Assembly: GCA_036563485.1 (NCBI GenBank)
Contig: DATCMI010000001.1
Coordinates: 952,938 to 1,016,937 of the forward strand
Source: Sphingomicrobium sp.
GTDB lineage: Bacteria; Pseudomonadota; Alphaproteobacteria; Sphingomonadales; Sphingomonadaceae
Reading direction: 5' to 3'
Length of the DNA stretch: 64,000 nt
The notes beneath the pieces were generated by a model. It saw nothing but the letters and a program-made list of their open reading frames with translations, was not told the DNA's origin and made no database searches. This document shows positions 17,539 through 27,172 of this stretch, in pieces (position 1 is the first letter of the stretch; every line of letters starts with the position of its first letter). Both the position numbers and the translations under genes were made by a program.

Positions 17539-19359
17539 ATGGCGGTTGCGGAAGCTCAGAAGCAGGAACAGCAGAACGGCGGCTTCCGCGCGCTGTGGCG
17601 GTTCCTGCCGATGCTGTGGCCCAAGGACGAACCGCAGCTGAGGTTCCGCGTGGTCGCGGCGATGGTGCTGGTGCTTGCCGGCAAGGCCGCGGTGCTGCTG
17701 ATGCCCTTCGCGTACAAGGCGGTGGTCGATGGCATGTCGGAGGACAAGGCTGCGTTCGGCGTCGTTGCCATGCTCGTGGTCGGCTATGCCGGCGCCCGGT
17801 TCGCGGGGGTCCTGTCGGACAATCTGCGCAATGCGATTTTCGAGAAAGTCGGACAGGATGCGGCGCGGCGCCTCGCCGGCAAGGTCTTCCGCCACATCCA
17901 CGATCTGTCGCTTCGCTTCCATCTCGAGCGGCGCACCGGATCGCTGACCAAGATCGTCGAGCGGGGGACCAAGAGCATCGACATGATGCTCTACTTCCTG
18001 CTCTTCAACATCGGCCCGACGCTGATCGAGCTTACCGCGGCCTGCATCATCTTCTTCGTCAAGTTCGGCGCCGGCCTCGTCGCCGCCACCCTGGCGATGA
18101 TGACTGCCTACATCCTGTTCACGCGGCGGGTGACCGAGTGGCGGGCCGAGCTCCAGCGCCAGCTCAACGACGTCGATAACAAGGCGATCGGCCGCGCGGT
18201 TGATTCCCTGCTGAACTACGAAACGGTCAAATATTTCAACGCCGAAGAGCGGGAGGCCAAGCGCTACGACGACGCCATGACGTCGTTTGCCCGCGCGACC
18301 GTCAAGAACGAGCAGTCACTCGCGTGGCTCAACATTGGCCAGGCGCTGATCACCAACCTGATGATGGCAGGCGCCATGGTCTTCACGGTGTGGGGCTGGA
18401 GCCAAGGTCGCTTCACGGCCGGGGACGTCGTGTTCGTAAACACCATGCTCCTCCAGCTCTTCCGGCCCCTCGACATGCTCGGCTGGGTCTATCGCTCGAT
18501 CCGCCAGGGGCTGATCGACATGGAGGCGATGTGGAACCTCGTCGACACCCATGCTGATGTTACGGATGCGCCGGGTGCCAGGCCGCTCGAGGTCACGACC
18601 GGCAGCTTGCGCTTCGAGAACGTGCGCTTCGGTTATGAGAGCGGCCGCGAAATCCTGAACGGCCTGTCGTTCGACATTCCGGCGGGCACCAGCTGCGCCA
18701 TCGTCGGCCCATCGGGCGCCGGCAAGTCGACGATCGCCCGGCTGCTCTACCGCTTCTACGACCCGACCAGCGGCAGCATCGTCATCGACGGTCAGAACAT
18801 CGCCGCCGTTACGCAGAAGAGTCTGCGCGGCTCGATCGGCATCGTTCCCCAGGATACGGTGCTGTTCAACGACACGATCGGGTTCAACATCGGCTACGGC
18901 CGCGACGGCGCGACGCAGGCAGAGATCGAAGGCGCCGCCAAGGGCGCCGCGATCGATCGCTTCATCGGGGCATTGCCGGATGGTTATGGTTCGATGGTCG
19001 GCGAACGGGGCCTCAAGCTGTCGGGAGGCGAGAAGCAGCGGGTGGCGATTGCCCGCACCTTGCTCAAGGACCCGCCGATCCTCGTCCTCGACGAGGCGAC
19101 CAGCGCGCTCGACAGCCGCACCGAACAAGCGATTCAGGAGACGCTCGACCGCGTTGCGCGTAGCCGCACCACGATCATGATCGCGCACCGCCTGTCGACG
19201 ATCGTCAACGCCGACCAGATCATTGTCCTGGATGAGGGGCGGGTGGCGGAGCGCGGCACGCACGACGAGCTGCTCGAAAAGGGCGGCCTCTATGCGGAGC
19301 TATGGCAACGCCAGGCGTCGGAACGGCTTGCCGAAGCGATTGCCGAAGCCGCGGAATAG
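17539..19359 (+). CDS. ABC exporter, Atm1/HMT1 type (fused permease and ATPase)
   Basis: 606 aa. Residues 1 to about 330 form a six-helix exporter membrane domain; the rest is an ATPase with Walker A GPSGAGKST (near residue 390), signature LSGGEKQR and Walker B ILVLDEATSALD, ending with the H-loop AHRLST. NYETVKYFNAEEREAKRYD is diagnostic of the Atm1/ABCB7 group, which exports glutathione-linked compounds and supports Fe-S assembly or metal detoxification. The ATG at 17539 gives the usual N-terminus; open frame extends upstream without signal character. The gene is divergent from the EcfG-controlled small genes. Confidence 0.92.
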   Translation: MAVAEAQKQEQQNGGFRALWRFLPMLWPKDEPQLRFRVVAAMVLVLAGKAAVLLMPFAYKAVVDGMSEDKAAFGVVAMLVVGYAGARFAGVLSDNLRNAIFEKVGQDAARRLAGKVFRHIHDLSLRFHLERRTGSLTKIVERGTKSIDMMLYFLLFNIGPTLIELTAACIIFFVKFGAGLVAATLAMMTAYILFTRRVTEWRAELQRQLNDVDNKAIGRAVDSLLNYETVKYFNAEEREAKRYDDAMTSFARATVKNEQSLAWLNIGQALITNLMMAGAMVFTVWGWSQGRFTAGDVVFVNTMLLQLFRPLDMLGWVYRSIRQGLIDMEAMWNLVDTHADVTDAPGARPLEVTTGSLRFENVRFGYESGREILNGLSFDIPAGTSCAIVGPSGAGKSTIARLLYRFYDPTSGSIVIDGQNIAAVTQKSLRGSIGIVPQDTVLFNDTIGFNIGYGRDGATQAEIEGAAKGAAIDRFIGALPDGYGSMVGERGLKLSGGEKQRVAIARTLLKDPPILVLDEATSALDSRTEQAIQETLDRVARSRTTIMIAHRLSTIVNADQIIVLDEGRVAERGTHDELLEKGGLYAELWQRQASERLAEAIAEAAE

Positions 19360-19415
19360 CTCGGTTTTTCTTCGAACAGGCTGGACCCCTGCGTGCTGAG
19401 GGGTACGGAACCCGT

Positions 19416-21179
19416 GTGGCTGACCCTCACCTGATCCTCAAAGAAATCTTCGGTTTCGACCAGTTTCGCGGCGTGCAGGAACGGGTCGTGGACCGCGTCC
19501 TCGCCGGTAGTCACACGCTCGCGGTCATGCCCACGGGTGCGGGCAAGTCGCTTTGCTACCAGCTCCCGGCGCGTGTCCGCCAAGGCACCGCGCTCGTCAT
19601 CTCGCCCCTAATCGCGCTGATGCACGACCAGATCAGAAGCGCCGATGCGATCGGCCTCAAGGCGGCGTCGTTGACGTCAGCCGATGCGGATCGCGACGCG
19701 ACGCTCGAGCGGCTGCGCGCGGGCGAGCTCGACCTGCTCTACGTCGCTCCGGAGCGAGCGACCACGGACGGGTTCCGGCGCCTGATCGGCCGTATCGATA
19801 TGGCGCTCATCGCAATCGACGAGGCCCATTGCGTGAGCGAATGGGGCCACGACTTCCGTCCCGATTACAGGCAGCTGCGCGGGCTTCTCGACGATAATCC
19901 CGACGTGCCGCGCCTGGCGCTGACTGCCACTGCCGACCGGCGGACCCGCGCCGACGTCTTGGCTCAGTTAGGTATCCCGCAAGACGGGCTAATCGTCGCC
20001 GGGTTCGACCGTCCGAACATCCGCTATCATGTCCGCCCGCGCGATCAGGGCAGCAAGCAGCTAAGCGCTTTGCTCGGCAGCCGCCCCGGCTCGGCGATCG
20101 TCTATGCGCCGAGCCGCGATAATTCGGAGAAGATCGCAGAAGCGATCGCTGGCAGCGGCCGCCCTGCGCTTCCCTATCATGCGGGGCTCGACCCGCAGGT
20201 CCGTGCCCGCAACCAGGCTGCGTTCGTCCAGTCCGAGGAAATGGTGATGGCGGCGACGGTGGCGTTCGGGATGGGCATCGACAAGCCGGACGTGCGGACG
20301 GTCGCCCACGCAGGCATCCCCAAGAGCATCGAGGCTTATTATCAGGAGACCGGCCGCGCCGGCCGCGACGGCGAACCCGCCGAAGCGTGGCTGTTCTGGT
20401 CGGCCCAGGATTTCGCCCGCGCCCGCCAGCGCATCGAGCAGGAAGTCGAAGTCGACCGGCGCCCGGCGGAGCGGGAGCGTCTCAACGCTCTTGCCGCCTT
20501 CGTCGAGGCCGCGACCTGCCGCCGGGCAATCCTGCTGCGTCACTTCGGGGAGGATCCACCGGAGCGCTGCGGCAATTGCGACAATTGCCTCGAGCCGCCG
20601 GCAACGGTCGATGCGACGGAGATCGCGCGCAAGCTGCTGTCCGCCGCCTTCCGCACCGAAATGCGGTTCGGCGTCGGACATCTCGCCGACGTGCTTGCCG
20701 GCAAGGAAACCGACAAGGTGCACAATTTCGGCCATCACCGGCTGTCAGTGTTCGGGATTGCCGATGCCGACGAGCTAGCGCTGATCCAGCCGGTGTCGCG
20801 CGCACTGATCGCCCGCGATGCCCTGCGCGCCGACGCTTATGGCGGGCTGAGCTTCGGCCCCGGCGCAAAGGCGATCCTTAAAGGTGAGGAGCAGGTGACG
20901 ATCGCCGTGCCGCCACCGCGCGCTCGCCGCAGCCGCAACCGCGACACCGCCCCGTCGGACCCGCTGTTCGAAGCCTTGCGCGCGGCCCGCCGCGAACTGG
21001 CCGCGGAAGCCGGCGTGCCGCCCTATGTCGTCTTCCACGATTCCACGCTGCGCGAGATCGCCGCGCGCAAGCCGCGCACGCTCCACGAGCTCGCCGACGT
21101 TCAGGGGGTCGGCGCAAGCAAGCTCGAGCGCTATGGTGAGGCGATCATTGCCGTCCTCGCATCACGGGAAACTGCCTAA
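19416..21179 (+). CDS. recQ: ATP-dependent DNA helicase RecQ
   Basis: 587 aa. A superfamily 2 helicase with Walker A MPTGAGKSLCYQ, DEAH box IDEAHCVSEWGHDFRPDY, motif VI ETGRAGRDG, the RecQ zinc cluster (CRRAILLRHF...ERCGNCDNC) and an HRDC domain at the C-terminus (LHELADVQGVGASKLERYG). It unwinds recombination and replication intermediates. The GTG at 19416 places the protein at RecQ length (609 aa in E. coli); the open frame continues upstream into the ABC gene, so the exact start is uncertain. The stop overlaps the next ATG (TAATG). Confidence 0.93.
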   Translation: MADPHLILKEIFGFDQFRGVQERVVDRVLAGSHTLAVMPTGAGKSLCYQLPARVRQGTALVISPLIALMHDQIRSADAIGLKAASLTSADADRDATLERLRAGELDLLYVAPERATTDGFRRLIGRIDMALIAIDEAHCVSEWGHDFRPDYRQLRGLLDDNPDVPRLALTATADRRTRADVLAQLGIPQDGLIVAGFDRPNIRYHVRPRDQGSKQLSALLGSRPGSAIVYAPSRDNSEKIAEAIAGSGRPALPYHAGLDPQVRARNQAAFVQSEEMVMAATVAFGMGIDKPDVRTVAHAGIPKSIEAYYQETGRAGRDGEPAEAWLFWSAQDFARARQRIEQEVEVDRRPAERERLNALAAFVEAATCRRAILLRHFGEDPPERCGNCDNCLEPPATVDATEIARKLLSAAFRTEMRFGVGHLADVLAGKETDKVHNFGHHRLSVFGIADADELALIQPVSRALIARDALRADAYGGLSFGPGAKAILKGEEQVTIAVPPPRARRSRNRDTAPSDPLFEALRAARRELAAEAGVPPYVVFHDSTLREIAARKPRTLHELADVQGVGASKLERYGEAIIAVLASRETA

Positions 21180-21586
21180 TGATACGCCAGCTCGACGAAC
21201 GAACCTGCGTCAGCGGACAAATCGCCGCGGACCACGTCGGCGATCTGGCAGCGCAAGGCTTCACGGTCATCGTCAACAATCGCCCCGATGGCGAGGAAGA
21301 CGGGCAGCCGAGCGCCTCCACCATCGAGCAGGCGGCAGCGGCCGCCGGCCTCAAATATCACCACATCCCGATCGTCCGCGGCATCGGACCGTCGGACGTC
21401 GAAGCGATGGAGGAGGCACTTGCCGGTGCCGGGGACGGCAAGCTTCTCGCATTCTGCCGCTCGGGAACTCGCTCGGCTTACGCGATCGCGGTCGCAAGGC
21501 GGCGGTCCGGCGCGTCACCGGATGAGGTTGAACGCTCGCTCAGCGACGCCGGGTTCGACCCGGGCCCGATCGCGCACCTGCTTTAG
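21179..21586 (+). CDS. TIGR01244/DUF442 family protein (phosphatase- or sulfurtransferase-like)
   Basis: 135 aa. The N-terminal RQLDERTCVSGQI and GFTVIVNNRPDGEE, then the loop AFCRSGTRSA, match the beta-lactamase-hydrolase-like/DUF442 group, which has a dual-specificity phosphatase-like fold with a Cys-x3-Gly-x-Arg active loop. It may act as a phosphatase or persulfide-handling sulfurtransferase; in related operons it is linked to sulfide oxidation. Here it is translationally coupled to recQ by a one-base overlap, with no sulfur genes adjacent. It ends 4 bp inside the convergent DUF2007 gene. Confidence 0.8.
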   Translation: MIRQLDERTCVSGQIAADHVGDLAAQGFTVIVNNRPDGEEDGQPSASTIEQAAAAAGLKYHHIPIVRGIGPSDVEAMEEALAGAGDGKLLAFCRSGTRSAYAIAVARRRSGASPDEVERSLSDAGFDPGPIAHLL

Positions 21587-21789
21587 CCGTCCTGTTCGAG
21601 TAGCTGCCGCGCTTGGTCCAGGTCCTCGTCGAGGACCATCAGCCGCACCGGCATGAACAGGCCGCCGTAGAAATAGTTGATCTCGGTATCGAACAGCACC
21701 GCCTCGACGCCTTCGCTTTCAAGGAACAAGCGCGCGAGGTCCGCTTCGACGCGGCTATTGTATCGGGCAGCTTCGACGAGCGCGGTCAC
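21583..21789 (-). CDS. DUF2007 family protein
   Basis: 68 aa with a GTG start. The pattern ALVEAARYNSRVEADLARLFLESEGVEAVLFD followed by VRLMVLDEDLDQARQLL matches DUF2007, small alpha/beta proteins described as putative signal-transducing proteins. It is last in the unit tldD - DUF924 - DUF2007, each joined by a GTGA or ATGA overlap. Function is unknown. Confidence 0.82.
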   Translation of the reverse strand: MTALVEAARYNSRVEADLARLFLESEGVEAVLFDTEINYFYGGLFMPVRLMVLDEDLDQARQLLEQDG

Positions 21790-22328
21790 CAGGACGGAAT
21801 GTCGTCCGCCGCCTGCTCCTCGGCCCGCGGCGCGCGACCGAGCACCGCGTTGCGATGCGGGAAACGGCCGAAGCGGGCGATGACGTCGCGGTGCTCGCGC
21901 GCGAAGTGCAGCTTTTCCTCGTCGCCAAGCGCGGTGAAAAGCAGCAGCGACCGGTCCTGGTCTCCGAGATCCTCGCTGTGCATGAAGGGCATGTAGAGGA
22001 AGCCGCGCTCCTCCGGCTCAAGCTGGCCATCGAACTCCTTGTCCACCGCGCCCTTGGCGATCGCCAGCGCGAGATGATCGGTGGCGAACTGGTCGGCGTG
22101 GCCGCGGAACATGTTGCGCGGGAGCTGATCGAACAGGATCACGGCGGCCAGCGCGGTCAGCGGGTCATTGAGGAAGCTGCTTGCGGGCAGCTGCCGCTTC
22201 TCCGCCCATAGTTTGAGGAAGCGCTCGCGGCAGCGTTGGTCGAGCTCGTCGCCGCCCCCGAACCACTGGTCCTTGCTCAGACCGAACCAGAATTTGAGGA
22301 CATCGGCGCGCCAGTCGCTGCCGGTCAC
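21786..22328 (-). CDS. DUF924 family protein
   Basis: 180 aa, GTG start overlapping the tldD stop (GTGA at 22325-22328). The signature elements LKFWFG near the start, AAVILFDQLPRNMFRG and the FLYMPFMHSEDLGDQ segment are typical of DUF924, an all-helical TPR-like cytoplasmic family without known activity. The open frame extends upstream into tldD, but the GTG gives the family's usual N-terminus ([16 protein letters not shown]). Confidence 0.85.
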   Translation of the reverse strand: MTGSDWRADVLKFWFGLSKDQWFGGGDELDQRCRERFLKLWAEKRQLPASSFLNDPLTALAAVILFDQLPRNMFRGHADQFATDHLALAIAKGAVDKEFDGQLEPEERGFLYMPFMHSEDLGDQDRSLLLFTALGDEEKLHFAREHRDVIARFGRFPHRNAVLGRAPRAEEQAADDIPSW

Positions 22329-23746
22329 GCGGCGGTGCCTCCAACCGTCAGCCCGTCGACCAGCAGGGTCGGCTGACCGACGCCTGCGGGCACGCTCTGC
22401 CCGCCCTTGCCGCACACGCCGACGCCCTCGTCGAGCTCGAGATCGTTGCCGATGCCCTTGACCCGGGTCAGCACCGTGGGGCCGTCGCCGATCAGGGTCG
22501 CGCCCTTGACCGGCTCGGCAATCCGGCCGCCGCGGATGCGATAGGCTTCGGTGCAGGAGAAGACGAACTTGCCGCTGGTGATATCGACCTGGCCGCCGCC
22601 GAAACTCTTCGCGTAAATGCCGTCCTTCACGCGTTCGACGAGCTCACCCGGATCGTCCTTCCCGGCGAGCATGAAGGTATTGGTCATGCGCGGCATCGGC
22701 GCATGAGCGAAGCTCTCGCGCCGGCCGTTTCCGGTCGGATCGACGCCCATCAGCCGCGCATTCAGGCGGTCCTGCAGATAGCCCTTGAGGATGCCATCCT
22801 CGATGAGCACGGTTCGGCCTGTGGGCGTGCCTTCGTCGTCGATGGTCAGGGAGCCGCGGCGGTTTTCCATCGCACCGTCGTCGACGACGGTGACGCCCGG
22901 CGCCGCGACCCGGTCGCCGAGCCGCCCGGAGAAGGCCGACGTGCCCTTGCGGTTGAAATCCCCTTCAAGGCCATGGCCCACCGCTTCGTGAAGCAGAACG
23001 CCAGGCCAGCCGGGCCCGAGCACGACGGGCAGTTCGCCGGCCGGCGCGGCGACGGACTCGAGATTGGTCAGCGCCTGCGCAAGCGCGATGTCGATCGCGC
23101 GGCTCCACTCCGCCTCGTTGAACAGCCTGCCGTAAAGGTGGCGGCCGCCGAGGCCGTGGCTGCCGGTCTCGCGGCGGCCGTTCTGCTCGGCGACGATCTG
23201 CACATTGAGCCGCACCAGCGGGCGAACGTCGGAGGCAGTGAATCCGTCGGCACGAAGGATGTCGATGACGTTCCAGCTTGCCAGCAGGTAGACGCTGACC
23301 TGCACGACGCGCGGATCGCGGGCGCGCGCGGCGGCGTCGATCCGCTGGCAAAGCTCGACCTTGGCGGCGAACGGAACTTCGGCGAGCGGATCGTCGGCGC
23401 CGTACATCGCCTGGTTGGTGCGCGCCGGCGGCGGCGCAGGCGAGGCGGTGCGGGGATCGAGGATCTTCAGGGTCGCTGCGGCGCGTTCGATCGCCGCCTC
23501 GCTGATCTCGTTGGCGTGGGCGAACGCGGTGGTCTCGCCACTGACGCCCCGCAGGCCGAAGCCCGAGGAGCTATGATAATCGGCAGTCTTCAGCCGGCCG
23601 TCGTCGAAGCCGAACGCCTCGCTGACGCCATATTGAAGATAGAGCTCGCCGTCGTCGTGAGCGGAGAGATGCGTGGCCGCGAGCCGGCGCGCCGCGTCGG
23701 GATCGAGGCTCCGGTAAAGGAAGCTACGCGGGTCGGCGACGGTCAT
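22325..23746 (-). CDS. tldD: Metalloprotease TldD
   Basis: 473 aa. The zinc-binding HExxxH motif appears as [14 protein letters not shown]. The C-terminal [30 protein letters not shown] is the standard TldD end. TldD pairs with TldE (PmbA) to degrade unfolded peptides and mature peptide antibiotics and modified peptides. TldE is not in this window. The ATG overlaps the stop of the upstream zinc-finger gene by 4 bp. The length equals that of other TldD proteins. Confidence 0.95.
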   Translation of the reverse strand: MTVADPRSFLYRSLDPDAARRLAATHLSAHDDGELYLQYGVSEAFGFDDGRLKTADYHSSSGFGLRGVSGETTAFAHANEISEAAIERAAATLKILDPRTASPAPPPARTNQAMYGADDPLAEVPFAAKVELCQRIDAAARARDPRVVQVSVYLLASWNVIDILRADGFTASDVRPLVRLNVQIVAEQNGRRETGSHGLGGRHLYGRLFNEAEWSRAIDIALAQALTNLESVAAPAGELPVVLGPGWPGVLLHEAVGHGLEGDFNRKGTSAFSGRLGDRVAAPGVTVVDDGAMENRRGSLTIDDEGTPTGRTVLIEDGILKGYLQDRLNARLMGVDPTGNGRRESFAHAPMPRMTNTFMLAGKDDPGELVERVKDGIYAKSFGGGQVDITSGKFVFSCTEAYRIRGGRIAEPVKGATLIGDGPTVLTRVKGIGNDLELDEGVGVCGKGGQSVPAGVGQPTLLVDGLTVGGTAA

Positions 23747-23946
23747 GCCGCCTGGCTGTCCGCAGGTCCCCCTTCAAGAACGAAACGGCGATCGCAATAG
23801 CCGCACTCGACGAAGCCGGTATCCGGTTCGATCCTCAGGAATACGCGCGGATGCCCCAGGACCGGCGAGACCTCCCCAGAGCCGTCGCATGCGACCTGGA
23901 CGCTGGAGACTCGGATCACTTCCGGCGGCGGGATTTCTGATGCCAT
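23743..23946 (-). CDS. zf-CHCC zinc-finger protein (NDUFS6-like)
   Basis: 67 aa. The motif VACDG, then [10 protein letters not shown] and [12 protein letters not shown], gives the Cys-His-Cys-Cys zinc site of the zf-CHCC family, found in alphaproteobacteria and as mitochondrial complex I subunit NDUFS6. It probably binds zinc and may assist complex I, but no nuo genes are near. The ATG at 23946 was chosen over a TTG at 23955. It is first in the tldD operon. Confidence 0.85.
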   Translation of the reverse strand: MASEIPPPEVIRVSSVQVACDGSGEVSPVLGHPRVFLRIEPDTGFVECGYCDRRFVLEGGPADSQAA

Positions 23947-23988
23947 GTCCGCCAATTAGTGCTGGACGCGGCGCCTCACAAGGTGCGG

Positions 23989-24513
23989 TCAGGGATATTG
24001 AACCGTGACCGTGAAGCTGCCGAGATAGCTGCCGTCCGCCTGTCCCGCCGCGACGTTGAGACGCGCGCCGACCGCGAAATCGAACGTCTGGGTGATCGGG
24101 AAGCGGCGGTTGCTCGGCCCGTCGAGGGTGAAATTGGTGACCGTCATCGTTTCCGTGCCGCCGACGCGCGTCAGGGTGACCGGCTGCTGCGGGAGACGGA
24201 TGAGGACGATGGAATTGCGCGAACCGGTGGTGGTGAAGCTCGCCGGCTGCTGCGCCGATCCGACGACAGTGAGGGGCCCGGTGGTTGTCATCGTGCCGCT
24301 TACCGGGTCGATCACGGCAGTGCCTGCACCCGCGACGATGATCGAGCCGAAGTCGAGGTCGGCCGTCCTCACCACGGTCAATGGCCGGAGGATCGTCGTA
24401 GTGCCGGTCGCGTCGGTCGTTGCAGCGACACTCTGTGCGCTCGCCGTGCTTACGAGCAGCATTGGGCATGCTGCCGCGCCAAGGGCGAGAACAAGGGAAA
24501 GCTGCCGTTTCAT
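23989..24513 (-). CDS. DUF4402 domain exported protein (orphan copy)
   Basis: 174 aa. A signal peptide (cleavage at STASA-Q, near residue 27) precedes a beta-rich DUF4402 domain: TTTILRPLTVVRTADLDFGSIIV at the N-terminal edge and GSYLGSFTVTVQYP at the end. It is the same family as the three subunit-like genes at 61.4-63.2 kb and shares their ILRPLTLV-type start and penultimate Tyr. The usher and chaperone are 33 kb away, so it may be an additional subunit. A palindromic GGTTAACC lies just upstream. Confidence 0.85.
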   Translation of the reverse strand: MKRQLSLVLALGAAACPMLLVSTASAQSVAATTDATGTTTILRPLTVVRTADLDFGSIIVAGAGTAVIDPVSGTMTTTGPLTVVGSAQQPASFTTTGSRNSIVLIRLPQQPVTLTRVGGTETMTVTNFTLDGPSNRRFPITQTFDFAVGARLNVAAGQADGSYLGSFTVTVQYP

Positions 24514-24527
24514 CGACCCGCGGATTA

Positions 24528-24573
24528 TTAGGTTAACCTGAAGATCACTCTAGCGGTTAGGGTAAACGGCTGA
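24528..24573. promoter_or_regulatory. CtrA-like TTAACC motifs upstream of the orphan DUF4402 gene
   Basis: The interval between the divergent DUF4402 and ABC ATPase genes contains the palindrome AGGTTAACCT near 24530-24539 and GGTTAGGGTAAACGG near 24555-24569. TTAACC half-sites are typical of CtrA-bound promoters in alphaproteobacteria, though no full TTAA-N7-TTAA is present. Low-confidence regulatory call. Confidence 0.35.
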
Positions 24574-24625
24574 TTCACCTTGCCGGTGCTTGTCGCTGCG
24601 CCGGGCGGCTCTTATGCCCGCGGCC

Positions 24626-25552
24626 ATGATCGAGCCGGCAATCCGTATCGAAGCGCTGTCCAAGACTTATGCCGGCGGCAAGAAGGCGCTCGACGAAGTC
24701 ACGTTCGACGTTCCCCGCGGGCAGATCTTCGGACTGCTGGGGCCTAACGGCGCCGGAAAGTCGACGTTGATCAACATCCTTGCGGGGCTGGTCGTCAAAA
24801 GCGGGGGCAAGGTCTCCATCTGGGGCTTCGATATCGACCAGCACCCGCGGAACGCCAAGCGCGCGATCGGTGTCGTCCCGCAGGAGATCATCTTCGACCC
24901 GTTCTTCACGCCGCGGGAGACGCTGGAGATTCAGGCGGGGCTGTACGGCATCCCGGCGGGACAGCGGCACAGCGACGCGCTGCTCGCCGCCATGCACCTC
25001 ACGGACAAGGCCAATGCTTATTCGCGCACTTTGTCGGGCGGCATGAAGCGGCGGCTGCTAGTCGCCAAGGCAATGGTCCATTCGCCACCGATCCTGGTGC
25101 TCGACGAACCGACCGCGGGTGTCGACGTCGAACTCCGCCGGCAGCTGTGGGACTATGTCCGCGAGCTCCATGCCAAGGGTGTGACGATCGTCCTGACGAC
25201 CCACTATCTCGAGGAAGCCGAGGAGTTGTGCGACCGCATTGCCATCATCAACCATGGCAAGGTCATCGCCAACGAGCCGACGCGGGAACTTGTCGCCAAG
25301 GCGCAGGAGAAAGCGGTCGTCGTCACCTTCGACCAGGACGTGAAGGAAGTGCCGCAGAACGTCTGCTTCCAGAACATCAAGCTGGTCGATGAGCGCACGC
25401 TCGCGATCACCTATCGCAAGGACCAGGCGAATGCGGGTGAGGTGCTCGGTGCCCTGACCGCCGACGGCCTGTCGATCGTCGATGTGACGACCCGCGACCC
25501 GGACCTAGAGGATGTGTTCCTGAGCCTGGTGTCGGAGCCGCAGGCCGCGTGA
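24626..25552 (+). CDS. ABC-2 type transporter ATPase subunit
   Basis: 308 aa. Walker [10 protein letters not shown], the Q-loop region VVPQE, signature LSGGMKRR and Walker [11 protein letters not shown] are intact. The C-terminal ~90 residues form the extra domain of ABC-2 ATPases (NodI/CcmA-like drug or polysaccharide export). The membrane partner is not adjacent; nadB follows directly, overlapping by a GTGA. ATGs exist at 24614 and 24626, and I chose the latter because it starts the usual [14 protein letters not shown]. An ABC-2 permease must be elsewhere or lost. Confidence 0.85.
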   Translation: MIEPAIRIEALSKTYAGGKKALDEVTFDVPRGQIFGLLGPNGAGKSTLINILAGLVVKSGGKVSIWGFDIDQHPRNAKRAIGVVPQEIIFDPFFTPRETLEIQAGLYGIPAGQRHSDALLAAMHLTDKANAYSRTLSGGMKRRLLVAKAMVHSPPILVLDEPTAGVDVELRRQLWDYVRELHAKGVTIVLTTHYLEEAEELCDRIAIINHGKVIANEPTRELVAKAQEKAVVVTFDQDVKEVPQNVCFQNIKLVDERTLAITYRKDQANAGEVLGALTADGLSIVDVTTRDPDLEDVFLSLVSEPQAA

Positions 25553-27129
25553 AGACCACGGCCGACGTCCTGATCGTCGGTTCGGGCGCGGCGGGGCTCA
25601 CTGCCGCGCTCAACCTGGCCGAAACGCACAAGGTGGCGGTGATTGCCAAGGGGGCCTTAGGCGAGGGCGCGACGAGCTGGGCGCAGGGTGGCGTCGCCGC
25701 GGTGCTGGAGGAAGGCGACAGCTTCGAAGCCCATGTGAACGACACGATGGTCGCCGGGGCAGGTCTCAACGACCGCGCCGTGGTCGAACATGTCGTTGAG
25801 GCGGCGCCGCGCGCGATCCAGCACCTGATCGATCTTGGAGTGCCCTTCGCGCAGGACGGCAATGCGCTGCACCTGACCCGGGAGGGCGGGCACAGCCACC
25901 GGCGCATCGTCCACGTCGCCGACGCCACCGGTTATGCCATCCAGCAGGCGCTCGAAGGCGCGGCGGCCAAGCACCCGAATATCAAGCTGCTGCCCGACAT
26001 GGTGGCGGTCGATCTGGTCACGGGACGGCACGCAAGCCAATTTTCCACCAGCGGCGCCGTCCACGGCCTTTACGCCTACAATCGAAAGAAGAAGCGGGTC
26101 GAAACGCTGACCGGCCGCGCAACCATCCTGGCGACCGGCGGAGCGGGGCGTGCGTACCTCTATTCGACGGCCCCGCGCGGCGCGACGGGCGACGGGATCG
26201 CGATGGCGTGGCGCGCCGGCTGCCGGGTGTCGAACATGGAATTCATGCAATTCCACCCGACCTGCCTCTACAATCTTCAGGTCAAAAATTTCCTGATCAC
26301 CGAAGCGGTGCGCGGCGAAGGCGGGATCCTGAAGCACCCGGTGACCGGCCACCGCTTCATGCCGGACTATGACAAGCGCGCGGAGCTTGCGCCGCGCGAT
26401 ATCGTGGCCCGGGCCATCGACGCCGAGATCAAGCGGGATGGCCTCGATTACGTCTTCCTCGACATCTCGCACCGGGAGCCGGATTTCGTTCGGCAGCACT
26501 TCCCGAACATTTACGACAAGCTGATCGGCCTCGGCATCGACATCACTCGCGATCCAATCCCCGTCGTGCCGGCGCAACATTATACTTGCGGCGGCGTGGT
26601 GGTGGACCAGCATGGCTGCACCGACGCTCCCGGCCTTTATGCAGCCGGTGAAGTCACGCAGTCGGGATTGCACGGCGCCAACCGCCTGGCGTCGAACAGC
26701 CTTCTGGAGTGCCTGGTGTTCGGCGAAGCGGCCGCGCGCCATATCGCCGACAATTGGGACGCTCTTCCGCAGGTGCCGCTAATCCGCCCCTGGGACGAAA
26801 GCCGTGTCACCGACAGCGACGAAGAAGTCGTCATCACCCAGACCTGGGGGGAGATCCGGCGGATGATGTGGAATTATGTCGGCATCGTCCGCACCACCAA
26901 GCGGCTGGAACGGGCCAAGCACCGCATCGACATGCTGCGCCAGGAAGTGAAGGAATATTACGCGCATTTCCGCGTCACTCCGGACCTGATCGAGCTCCGC
27001 AACCTGGTCGAAGTCGCTGACCTGATCATCCGCAGCGCCCTTGCCCGTCACGAAAGCCGCGGACTTCACTTCACCCTGGATTATCCGAGGGCGGCCGCCG
27101 ATCCGAAGGATACCGTCCTCGTTCCCTAA
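25549..27129 (+). CDS. nadB: L-aspartate oxidase NadB
   Basis: 526 aa, GTG start overlapping the upstream ATPase stop. It has an FAD-binding Rossmann N-terminus ([20 protein letters not shown]), the [16 protein letters not shown] segment, [21 protein letters not shown] and the [20 protein letters not shown] block of the succinate dehydrogenase/fumarate reductase superfamily. It oxidises aspartate to iminoaspartate, the first step of NAD synthesis. NadA and NadC are not in the window. Motifs and length are complete. Confidence 0.96.
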   Translation: MKTTADVLIVGSGAAGLTAALNLAETHKVAVIAKGALGEGATSWAQGGVAAVLEEGDSFEAHVNDTMVAGAGLNDRAVVEHVVEAAPRAIQHLIDLGVPFAQDGNALHLTREGGHSHRRIVHVADATGYAIQQALEGAAAKHPNIKLLPDMVAVDLVTGRHASQFSTSGAVHGLYAYNRKKKRVETLTGRATILATGGAGRAYLYSTAPRGATGDGIAMAWRAGCRVSNMEFMQFHPTCLYNLQVKNFLITEAVRGEGGILKHPVTGHRFMPDYDKRAELAPRDIVARAIDAEIKRDGLDYVFLDISHREPDFVRQHFPNIYDKLIGLGIDITRDPIPVVPAQHYTCGGVVVDQHGCTDAPGLYAAGEVTQSGLHGANRLASNSLLECLVFGEAAARHIADNWDALPQVPLIRPWDESRVTDSDEEVVITQTWGEIRRMMWNYVGIVRTTKRLERAKHRIDMLRQEVKEYYAHFRVTPDLIELRNLVEVADLIIRSALARHESRGLHFTLDYPRAAADPKDTVLVP

Positions 27130-27172
27130 TCAAATCATTGGCTTAGTCCGCCTTTGCCGATAGCATCCGCCG

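Noticed and set aside
17500-17541. Upstream extension of the Atm1-like exporter to 17500
   Set aside because: The extra residues have no family match, and the ATG at 17539 gives the expected N-terminus.
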